In this document: piece by piece, positions 49,932-61,400 of the stretch
Layout of the letters: the number at the start of each line of letters is the position of its first letter
Position numbering within the stretch: position 1 is the first letter of the stretch
Origin: Saxidomus purpurata
Taxonomy: Eukaryota > Mollusca > Bivalvia > Venerida > Veneridae
DNA: 64,000 bases
NCBI GenBank assembly: GCA_022818135.1
Contig: JAFMSR010000018.1
Location: forward strand, 17,306,847 to 17,370,846
Direction: 5' to 3'
Made by a program: the position numbers and the translations under genes
Notes under the pieces: model-generated
Databases searched by the model: none
The model's input: only the letters and a program-made list of their open reading frames with translations
What the model was told of the DNA's origin: nothing

Positions 49932-50010
49932 AACCGCCTTGATGTAGTGGTAGCTCGTTCGATCGTCCGAGGATCGGGGCGTCCCGGATTCGAATCTCAC
50001 CAGTGCCAAG
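49932..50010 (+). mobile_element. tRNA-like SINE head
   Basis: A box-A-like TGTAGTGGTAGCTCG and box-B-like GGATTCGAATCTC lie about 40 bp apart, as in a tRNA gene. The acceptor ends (GCCTTGA and AGTGCC) do not pair, so this is a tRNA-derived relic rather than a working tRNA gene. It lies about 30 bp upstream of another tRNA-like head. Confidence 0.6.
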
Positions 50011-50039
50011 TATAATCATAGAATGCCCATTAAGTACAC

Positions 50040-50210
50040 TAGGAAGGGGCGATGGTGTAGAGGTTAAGACTGCCGCTAATCTCCGAGGTTGCGGGTTCGA
50101 GTCCCATTGGGGTCACGACCGTACCTTCTCATATAACATCAATAAGCGGACGCGAGAGTGACTAGATAGGCTGCTTCTTTCACAATCGAGCTAAAATAAA
50201 TTAGTATAAA
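50040..50210 (+). mobile_element. SINE-like repeat, family A, with tRNA-like head
   Basis: GGGGCGATGGTGTAGAGGTT carries a box-A-like motif, and CGGGTTCGAGTCCC is a good box B. The acceptor ends do not pair. The body has CGTACCTTCTCATAT, then TTTCACAATCGAGCTAAAAT, shared with the minus-strand copy at 6300-6440. Confidence 0.72.
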
Positions 50211-50390
50211 CTATAAATTAACTTCTAGTGCACTTCAGATGTAGATGATCATGAAACCAAATGAGGAAACTTTTATTTACTAACTTTGTTAATGAAGGAG
50301 TAAATTAATACATTATTAGTTGAAAAGGAAATTTAATACATTGAGTCACGGAAGAATAGCTAGACTGTATACTTCCGTGAGTGAAAGAAT

Positions 50391-50609
50391 GAATGAACAC
50401 GCCAATGAATGAATGAATACTAAGTTTAATGAATAAATTAATGAATAATTGAATGAATGAATGAATGAATGAATGAATGAATGAATGAATGAATGAATGA
50501 ATGAATGAACAATTAAATGCATTCAAAAATGAATGAATGAATTATTGAATAAACCAACGAATGAACGAATGAATTCATGAATGAGTGAGCGAATAAATGA
50601 ATGAATGAA
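50391..50609. repeat. GAAT tetranucleotide microsatellite
   Basis: (GAAT)n, pure at about 50451-50507 and interrupted on both sides (CGAATGAA, TTAATGAATAA). The minus-strand FIHS frame is an artefact. It ends about 300 bp before the RASA1 start codon. Confidence 0.95.
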
Positions 50610-50912
50610 ACGCTTTGTATGTGAACTGTTTAAAAACAAACTACAACATGCATGCATAAACATCAGATACTAAACATTTTACACTAAATAATTGTTCATG
50701 TGCTTCCGAACTTCTTTAGTCTTTGGGAACAAAATTTATTATATATCGAACGAAACTATCCATGTATAGTTCATTCATCAAACGCTGGCTCCTTGATCAA
50801 CATGTGAATATCTGATAGCAGCCAGCTTCCAGTATATGCTAGGGATTGGCGGGAAATTGTGTCGACCAATCAATTGCCGATTTTCCTTGACCTCGATTTC
50901 ATTCAGGAAAAA
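50610..50912 (+). promoter_or_regulatory. Upstream region and 5' UTR of RASA1
   Basis: AT-rich to about 50770, then less so, with CAGCCAGCTTCCAG and GACCAATCAATTG (a CCAAT motif near 50865) just upstream of the start. The frame upstream of ATG 50913 is open to 50859 but has no earlier ATG there. No TATA box can be assigned with confidence. The boundaries are inferred from position only. Confidence 0.4.
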
Positions 50913-52456
50913 ATGGCTGATAATAACAAGGCCAGGGTTGCACCTGGCGGAAATTCGGAGGAAATTGGAGCCATAGAAGCGGCTGATGAGGACGATCAGG
51001 GTTCGGAGCATGCAGAATGTGTCGAAGAAATGGTGTTCCCACAGTTATTTGCCCCACCAGAAAACGAGTAAGTGTAAAAATCGGGTGAAAAAACACACTC
51101 TAACTTTCAGGATTTGCCAATCCCCTTTCTCATTTTCACATGTAAAGTACACCTAAGCAAGTGTTGCCTTCTGTCACTGTACTTTTATAACACGTACAAC
51201 CGATTTAAAGTTGATGCAACTCCATGACATTGAAAAGTTTAAAGCGGTACAGTTAAATTAAGGAACAAACTGTAAGCGATTCGTCCTCAAACTCTTTCGT
51301 ACATGGAAATTGCAATATTGAAAATCAAGATGTAGTATGATGCAGAAAAATCAACATGCCATGCGTGTACCTTGTATTGTAAAGGCAATGAAAAAATGTA
51401 TAAACAGGTTTATAACAATTTTTTTTCCCTTCTTGTTGCAGAATAAATTTTATATTCATTAAACAGTGTTAAATGCATGTACGACATTTTCATGTTACAG
51501 GTGGTATCATGGGAGACTGGACCGTAGAATGGCTGAGAAGCGTTTAACTGACAGGCAGCAGCCTGGTGACTACCTGATCAGAGAAAGTGAGAGCAAACCA
51601 GGATCATATGTCCTTTCCTACTATGGAAAAACAGGCATTAACCATTTCAGGTATATTAGTAATACCTGTAAGTGTATAAACATATCATTGCTTAACTGGC
51701 ACCATGGTTGGATTGTGAAAGTCGCTGACTTTTGCTTACAATTTTATTTTTTTGTACTATTATTATTTTTTATATTAATTTAAACAAATTATTTACTCAC
51801 CAAAAATGTTGCAAAACAAGTTCTTAGATTTAGCATTAATTGCTTTGAGACTCAATCAAAATGAGATCAGCCTTATAGAGTGAGAAGAGAGGCAATGTTG
51901 AAAAATCATGTTTTGCCTATGGAAACTACCACTGTGTGTCACTGATGTTGATTGGACCTTGGTCGAACTCAGTCTGATCTCTTGGCAAACATGTTACCAC
52001 TGTGCCATTGCACTCAACAAAACCTGTCTTTAAAGATGATCATAATTATTTTGACTGGACACTTTATCATAGTTTATGTGAGAAGTTTGCAGTTTCTTAG
52101 TCTTACAAAGGGTTAAACCTTTTCTCATGTGACGAAGAGAGAACTCTGAACAAAGTCTTTGGCAAGTCGCTTTTCATCTATACAGAATTGTCGCATATAC
52201 AAGTAGTGCAGCTCCAATATGTATGTATATGTATCATTAAGTAGACAGTTGATGTTAATAAAGGAACATGTTGGTTGTTTTTTTTTTCAAATATACAGCA
52301 CTCCCTCTTTTTGTTTTCAGAATTACAGCTATGTCTGGTGATTTTTATATTGGAGGAAGACAGTTTGATACATTGTCTGACTTGATAGGCTATTACACAA
52401 ATATTTCTTTCCTGCTTAAAGGGGAGCAGTTGGTGACACCTGTGCCACCCCCAGAG
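50913..52456 (+). CDS. RASA1: RASA1 exons 1-3: N-terminus and first SH2 domain
   Basis: Exon 1 (50913-51067) encodes a short acidic leader starting MADNNK. Exon 2 (51501-51650) starts the SH2 with WYHGRLDRRMAEKRL and contains the phosphotyrosine-binding YLIRES, R79. Exon 3 (52321-52456) carries AMSGDFYIGGRQFDTLSDLI and ends GEQLVTPVPPPE. Junction phases are 2, 2 and 0. The start is the first ATG of the frame. This domain in vertebrates binds p190RhoGAP and receptor phosphotyrosines. Confidence 0.96.
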
Positions 52457-55400
52457 GTAATTATAGAGAAGGAACTTTTATCATGTAGGCTTAATATTCC
52501 CAAGAATATAATTATATATTATTTAATTTTAGAAAATGTGCAATGTCTGGGATTTTAATAACAACTGTCAACTCTATTGAAAACTACAGGGATTATATTA
52601 TCTGCTGTATCAGCCTGATACTACAAGGTCAGGGGGATATCAGTGGCTTGAATTTTGCTAAATTTTACCTTAAATGTATTTAGTGTGAATAAAAAATTAC
52701 CAAGATTGTATTTTCCCCGATTGCCGTCCCTGCGCTAATTAACACTGCCCTGTGTTTTTCATGGAAAAAAATTAGTTCTAAGGAATTTCTGGTCGTTCTC
52801 AGCAAATTCAGTAACCAAAAGTCATAAATATTATGCTTACCGAAGTTAAGTTGTACTTGGGCACAGTTTGTAAGTAATGTGCGGGCCACAGAGTGATATG
52901 TGGTTTCAACGCAAAGTGTAGCACTGACATAGACTTAAGAAACTTATGAATCCCTGTATTTGTGAATAGCAGGAATCCTATATACCAAGTTTTTGTGTAT
53001 TTCAAACATATTTTTTCTAAAATATTGCTCTGAAAAAAAGTTGAAAAGAAATTGTGATGTCGGGTCTATAGACATGGTTTCCCTATATGCGCACAGAACA
53101 GAGTGTGTTTTATTCTCATTGGTTACCTTTGCATATATTTTGATTAATGAAATAAAAAAAAACTGTAAGATAAAAAATGTGGAAATAATGATAACAATAA
53201 AAGTGTATTTTTCCTTCTGTATTGTAGCCAGTAGATGACAGACGTAAAGTGATTGCAATGTTTCCCTACTGCAAGATGCAGGATACGGATGAACTCAGGT
53301 AATGATTAAATGACTTATTTCTAATCTCTTACTTCTGATTGGTTGAATTTAAGCTATGCTAAAATCTGATTGGTTGAATAATATTCTGTTCAGTTTGGAA
53401 CAAAAATGTAGTGCTTTTTATAGTTGGAGTGTTGTGTACTGGTGATGCTTTGTTTGAAATTCTGGAAAGTCAGAAGAGCTGTTATTTTGGTGTGTTTTTT
53501 GTGGACTGGCTTTACTATTTGATGTATTATAAGAATAAGAATCCAGCAACATAAAACTAAAATTGTGTACCTAACTTCATCATAAATGTTGCTGTCTTCA
53601 GATTGTGTTATGGATTGAAAACCTGTTACTTTCTTACAGTATAGCCAGCAGATGCAGTTTTTCAGGAGCTTTTTTCCTATGTGTAAAAATAAGTCTGTTT
53701 TCACAAGTAAGGAATGAATGGTGTTTTATTGCACACAAACTTCTTAAGTCATTAAGACTTATCATTTAATTACATTAAATGTCCTTATCCTGTTTCAGTT
53801 TTGAGAAAGGAGATATATTTGTTGTGAACAATGAGATGGGAGACGGCTGGTTATGGGTCTGGTCCCAGCGTACCGGAGAGGAGGGGCAAGTCTATGAGGA
53901 ACTGCTTGAAGATTTGGTAAGTTTCTGACCGTCACATGAGAAAAAACTTCAGCCAGTTTATAACAGTTACTACTGGTGAGGTCTTGTTCGGTTATTTGAA
54001 ATTACGAGTTTATTGCAAGGGCAAAAGCCAGGATTCAGACACGTACAGTATGGCAAAAACCATAAAACTTGTAACAATTATATCAGTTTACACTATAGAT
54101 AGGTCAACTGGTCAAGTAAAACGCGCGATGTATGAAATTGATTTTTAGAAACAATGGCTTGTTCCTTTGAACTGGAGGAATATTGTTAAAGATGCCCATG
54201 TTCCAGAAGATTTTTAATACCTATATACATCAAAATTTGTAGTCTTCTGTTTTAAATTTTTCAGAATGGAAATCTTGATCCAGTGGAGAGTTTGCAATAT
54301 TTTCATCCAGACATTACCAAAGATGAGGCAGTGTCCAAGCTTAGGCATGGTAAATGTAATTTAATGGCTTTTAAAGTTATATAACTTTAAGAAAAATACT
54401 ACCAAATTTTTAAGAATGCCAGTTTTCAAAGAGATTTACCCCTACGTGTAACAGACAACTTTAATTTTTAAAAGGAATTTTTTTTATACTTAAACCGTTT
54501 TTTGTGGTATGTTTCAGCCGGCTCAAATAGTTTCCTTGTCCGGTCAAGTGATAACTCGCCAGGCAACTATACGTTGTTTTTCTTGTGCAAGCAAATTGTC
54601 CAGCGCTTCAAGATTGAGAAAATGGGCCGTCAGCTGCATATGGGAGGCCGATATTTTAATGAGTAAGCATAGTTTTATTGAATAGTTAATATTTACTTCA
54701 CACGGTTGATCTACCTTGCAATTCGAAAAAATCAGAGGGTTGACTCAAATTTTGACCAAATCGGCCAAATTTGATATGTTTTGCACTACAACAACTTACT
54801 AGTCTGAAAGTGGGGACAGATTTTTTGAAACTCAGCAGTGGTCCTTACGTGTTCTTGTAAAAGATGAGAATTTCTTTTATTTAAGTGATATGTGCATAAA
54901 CAACACACATTTTGTAAGGATGTTGGGTTTCTACTCGGGCTATGATTTTCAAGCTGATAGCTGAAGGAAAGTTTTCGGTTGTTTTTCGTTTTTTAAGAAA
55001 ATATGAACAGTTATTAGCTCACCTGGCTTTGATAAAACTATTCAAAGAATTCCATTCTGTGCAGAACTCTGGTTGCTATGGCAACAAATAGGAAAAACTT
55101 TAAAAAATCTTCTTCTCTGAAACCACAAAGCTTAGAGCTTAGATATTTGGCACGTAGCATTGTCCAGTGGACCTCTACCAAGATTGTTCAAATTATGACC
55201 CCGGGGTCAAAATTAACCCCGCACGGGAGGTCACTTAGTTTTACATAGGCTAATATAGGAAAAACTTTAAAACTCTTCTTCTATGAAACCACAAGGCCTA
55301 GAGCTTAGATATTTGGCATGTAGCATTGGCTAGTGAACCTCTACCAAGATTGTAGAGGGGGGTATAGTATTTAGGACTTGTACCAAGGTGAGCGATATAA

Positions 55401-58400
55401 GGGCCATCTTGGCCCTCTTGTGTTTAGGTGCAATAGTTTACCTTTAAATTCAACTGTATGATTTTAAAAGTTTTGAAAGCTGTAATCTTTAATGCAGTCT
55501 GTTTATGTCTGGTTTACTTTTGATTTAAAAACATGTCCTTGTAGAACAATAATGATTGAAATAGCTGACTCAAAAAAAATTGTCTGTGGTGTATCATCAG
55601 TTAGCAAACTGTGTCTATTACATCAACTTACAATGTGATTTACTTGTAGCATGGGAAGTATCATTAACCGCTACAGAAAGGAAGAGATTGTAGAGGGACA
55701 TACGTTGAACACTCCAGTCTGTAGGGTAAGGCATAGTTTTGTAGAATCTTTGCCTAAATCATCTGTTCTAGTGTCTAATCTTTGATGTGGTAAACAATTT
55801 TAGATTTTTGTAACGGGAGCAAACTTTTATATTGTCAAAAGCTGTTAATTTTGCTACAACGTCCTGAAAATCTAATTACACGTTAAACATTAAAAGGTCA
55901 GTTTTTTTACTAGAGGGGACTGCATTTATTTACCGACTTTCCAAAAACTGCAATAATAATGTTATGGTTGTTTTATGACTGTGAAAACTTTCTGTAAAAC
56001 AGCCATGCTGAAAGTTACATGAGAAAAATATTGAAGGTGGACATAACTTATAAGATTTCATTACTGTTCTTATGATTCTGGTAATAAACTGCCAAAAGTA
56101 ATCCAACATCTGAAAAGAATCACCAAGTTCATTATGACATACGTTACTTAACCTCAATATCAGCATTTTCTTTAACATGTAAAATCAAATGTATTTGTAC
56201 ATTTTTAGAAAGGTTAATCTGGTTCTTGTAATATACTGAACAAAAATAGGGTAGGTAGGAATTTTTTTTTTTCAAAGATATTGATTTAAATTAATTACAG
56301 CAGATTTTTACTTCATGCTCGGAAGTGACTGATTTAAATTTAATAAAATAAATGTTATAAGAACGCAGGAAAAAGGGGTAGGTAGTGTTTCCTAAAATGC
56401 AGCCTGAGTTCATTTTTGCTTGAATGCGGTCGATATATTTTGTAGCCAAAGACAGATTTGCCTGAAAAGTTTCCGATGCTGGCCAAACTAGAGCACCAGA
56501 GCTCGGCTGAGGATATATACGCCTCTATACGTCTCAGTACCGGACCCAACCGTCTGATGGGAAGAAAAGATAGAATCGAATGCTCCGGCTACCTTCAAAA
56601 GAGAAGTATGTTGGTTTTAAATACAGCTTTTGTGTGAAGTTCTGGTGGATTTAAATTCTTATCTGGGCCTCACTTAGGTTTTGAAAATCTGTGGCCCCTT
56701 CTTATGGTTCAACTTTAGTCTTCTGTAGCTTTTTGGAGCATTGGAGGACATAAGTAAATAGACAGATGAGATGCTACATGCTTATAATAGTGTTGGGCTC
56801 ATCTGCCAGACATTACCTTTCAGACTGTAACCAGAAATATGACCCAAAATTGAGCCATTTGTTTCCAGGGCCTCTCCTGATCTATGCAAACATTGATAAT
56901 TGTACAACATTCTGTAAAATGGCAAAAGAAATTTGAAATTGTAAACAGATGTGCATTCATTTAATTGCCAAAAAAGGAGTTTGGCTAAAATGTGATAACA
57001 AATTTTCAAATCTAAAGGGAGGCTTTGGTTACATTTATATATTACAGAAATTTCTTGTACTAAATCTGGAAAATTGGTGGGAAAAAATGGGGAAGAAAAA
57101 TTTAAGAAAACAAAAACGTGGAAAAGTTGTGAATTTCATTGATTTGGGGGATAAATGACATTGTGTTATCAATTTGTGTTACACTTACTGTATTTAACTT
57201 GGGTTTGATATCAGGCTAGGGATGTGGCATTACTCATTATATTTGAAATGAAAAAAGCTTGTGAAAATTCAGTGAATGGATTTTTATGAGCGAGTATATG
57301 ATTTACAAAAATGAAATTTGTCTATTGAAATGTGACATCTCTGTGAAGATACCAGTATTCTCGAGCTGAAGTAGAACAGGTGAGCTATGCGAGGCCATCT
57401 TGGCTCTCTTCTGTTTGCTTTGGTTGGGAGACTATTTCAAGATTGGTATATCAGTTTTGCACCAGTGTTAGTGAATAAGAGCCATGTTTTCATGTGTTTT
57501 CAGGCAGTAAGAGTAAGAAGTGGAAAAGTTTCTTTTTTATATTGAACGGGAGTAATAGGGAACTCTGCTTCTTCGAAAATGAAAAAGTAAGTCGTGTCAC
57601 TATTGTGCTTCCTATTATAGTGTGCTGTCTATATGTTTATGTTATAATTTCAAGTCTAGTTGAATTGATTTCTCGGCTGCAGTGGGCAACTACTGACCAC
57701 TTGTTAATAGGTCTTGGTGTCATGTAAATGGCATGAATTATGTGTATTGTATGAAGGGGATATATATCAAAGAATTCAGCTGTGATATTTTCTTCAAATT
57801 TTTAGAACAGAAAGATAAAAGTTTGTTCTTTTTATTTCTTAATTTTGACAGTTTTTCATGTGCAGGGCTCATATACATGTATGTAGAGAAAACAAAACAA
57901 ATAATTCTCAAAAATCAGTATTTCCACAAGTATCTCACGACCATTAAATTGAAAAATAATCGTCTTTCAATATGTAACATATCTTTGTGAATGAAGATAT
58001 TTAGAAGCTGCAGTGGTACTGGGGTGAGGAATATAGGGCCTTTCTGGTCCTCAACAGAGTGCCGCTTGGCCTACCATCATTTGAGCCTCATTGGCACCCT
58101 GTTTGTTTGTTTTTTTCTTTGCAAGGGAGACAATTATGAGAAAGGCAGTTTTATCCTATGAAATACGGTAACCATACTTGTAAATTTGTTGATTTCAGCG
58201 CTCAAAATCAAAAGGTTTAATAGACCTTAACTACAGTGAATTGTATCCAGTTGATGACAGCTTCTTTGGCAGGTAAGTAAAATGTCACCTTGAAATGCTG
58301 TTCCGCCTTATCAGCCCAAAAGACAAGCATTTTGTTGAAGTACTATGCAGTTTGTACTAAAGGGACAAATTGCAGTGTTCATTTTTGCTTCACTCAAATG

Positions 58401-61400
58401 TAGTTCCTGTTAATGAATTATGTTTAGATATTGCCATTTTTTCTCCCTGTGTTATGAAGTGTACACCCCTGCAAATGAAGTCTGAAGGCAGTGTATACCT
58501 GTTTTGTGGTGATAAGTTGGTTAATTAGGGACTCGGTTGGTCTGTTGCGAACATTTTGTGGTGCAAACTACTTAAGCTTTTGAAAGATTACAATTCAACT
58601 TGGCAAAAGTAAAAACGTTAATTTGTAGATGTGCATGATAAATGATTTGATTTCTCAATCAGGCTCGGCAGTTGGACATGCACATTGTTAGTTCACTATC
58701 AAAGTAGGGTTAGCAGGGATGATAAATCACCTTGCAGGAATCCTCTAATTTTCTGACATTGAAATTTCATAGCAACAAGTGTAAATGCATTTACAGTTTA
58801 GACCATATCAAGTGTTGTTTAAATCTGTTTTGTTTGATTTCAGGCCCAACTGTTTTCAACTGGTCACAAATGCCTTACAAGATTACCAAATTTATTACCT
58901 ATGTGCCGAAAATGCTGACGTTGCCACTGTAAGTACTAGTCTAGTTTTCCAGTCAGCGTTCGAAAATGTGGGAGTATTTATTGTTAACATTTGACACTTT
59001 GTTGGTTAAATTTACCAAAAAAAGGAGACATTTATGCAGTGTTGGATTAATATTGGTCAAGCAAAGTAAAGAATAGATTTCTAATTGTCACTCTTCCTAA
59101 GCGAGGCACAACTATATTTCTGGAATATTAAAGATCACACAGGGAAAGAGGGCATTCAGTGTACAAGATTTAACCATATCATGGAGGGCATGTTTTAGTT
59201 TCAGCATCAAAAAGGAAGAAAAAATCACCGCAAATTGCTATATACATGTATGTGTATAATAGGTGATCTGCGTGTACTGAGAATACAATATATTTATTCA
59301 TTTACGTTGCTGGTAGCAAGTGATTTTTCCTTTGCAAGCAGTGCAGATCATGATCTGTATGCAAATCAGCGCCGTCTGCTCATGATCTGCACTGTTCATT
59401 GTTTAGTCAGAACATTATTCAATGATTGGCCCATTAATTAAAGGCACTTAAAATAGAAAGATGGACATACCCATTTAAGAAATTTACAATTAGCTGAAAA
59501 TTAATGTGAATACATTTAAATGACAGAGCTGGATCAACATATTGAAGGAACACTGTGTTAACACACAGATGACGAGAATACAGAAAAGGTCAACGGTTCT
59601 CAAAGAGTTACGTAGTCTTTCAGTTGAGGTTATAGAATGTAGAAATATTCCGACAAAGCACCTGTCTCATCCCTACTGTGTTATAACCCTGAACAGCGTG
59701 AAAGTTTGCCGAACCCACGATGTAGATACGACCAATCTGTTCTGGCAAGAAGATTTCACGCTTGAGTAAGTACTGTGTTCCCCGCTAGTCTGCTCATGTA
59801 TATATGCATCTTGTCTGCAAAATATTTTACATTCTTGATTTTATATAAAATAAACTATTGAAACAGAACAAATTATCGAACTTATGAGATAAGAAATAGA
59901 TTACTAAATGTAATAAAGAGATTTGATTTAGAGTTTATTTATTCTCAATTGTGAAACAAGTTTTTACAACTTATATTTATCACTCTCAAGACTCACTCAA
60001 GATGGAATCAACCTTAAAGAGAGAGGCAATGTGGAATTATCTGTACACTAGCACTACCCAGGACCCTCAGATCCTGAGGGAACATGCTTCCACTGGGCCT
60101 TTCTGATAATTTACAGGTTTGCATATTTTCTAAACATAACAACAAATGTTTACTTTTGAAACAGTTGTGTGTGGCCACTTTCAGCGAAAAATCTGTAGTT
60201 ACATTAAATACTCTTAACTTTTGTATGTTTACAGTGATATCCCGGGTGATGTTAACTACTTTACTGTCAAGATTTTCAATCATAGTAAAAGATCCAAAGA
60301 TACAGAGTTAGCGTATGTAACTATACCTCTGATTGAGTTTGATAGCGGTGATCTGATTGACAAGTGGTACACGCTTCAACCACAGGCAGCTCTCCGCTGC
60401 GACATGGGGTCTATCCGTCTACGCACACGATACATTCATCAAGTCATTATGCCGGAGGAACAATACACTAGTCTCAAAGATGTAAGTATTCTGTGATTTA
60501 TTGTCTGTTTGTGAATGGTTCTACAAACATTAAATGCTAGTTTGTTGTATTAAGGAAGTTATAAAATTACTGTATTTGCTAGTTATATGATAACATTATT
60601 GTAAGGTTACTGGAGAATCAGTCCCCAATGAAACGTTGAACAAGTAAATAAAAAGGGTTGTGCTTTTAAGGGCCACAAGTGGAAAAAATAAAGCATTATT
60701 TATTATCTAATAAACAATACCTTTGGGAGTTCAGATTTGAGTTATGAACCAAATAGGTCTTTTAATTGTTTTGTGTGACATTTACTACTTTTGTCTGCTT
60801 AACAGCTAATTCTAAATGACTTTGGAAACATACTGACGTTAGCTGACGTGTGCGGCAATCACAGAGTGTCTCTGGCTAAAGCTTTACTGAATCTGTTCCG
60901 TCACGAAAGACAAGTGCGGGTGCTCTTGAAAAACATCAATGATTACTACATAGCCAAAGAAGGTAAGGTGTAACAGCAAACGTGTGATCATTTAGGGCTT
61001 TCTCGGGGTTTCTTTAGACCGAAACAGTCTTTTTAGGGGCAAATAATAAAAAAGTTGTCTGATTTGGTTAAAATATATTTGTGATGTAATGAATATTTCA
61101 GAGTACCAGTGAATAGTTATATTTCAACTTCAGTGACTTTTCCGAAAACATGTTACAAATGTCAGCTAGGATGCACATAATGTCATTTCAATATTTGTTA
61201 AATTTCTACACGTAATGATGATAACCTATTTCATCCTTATTTTCTTCTCATTCAATCAAAGTAATTATTGACTAGAACAATTAAAATATGGTGAATATTT
61301 TATTCACTTGAGTCATTTTATGGACATTTAATTATCAAGACTTTTAATCTAATAAAATATAAATTTTCCTAAAATGTGCTTGTTGATATAAAATAAAAGC

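Noticed and set aside
50041..50113. Functional tRNA gene
   Set aside because: Box A and B motifs are present but the acceptor ends do not pair, and the sequence continues into a SINE body shared with another copy.
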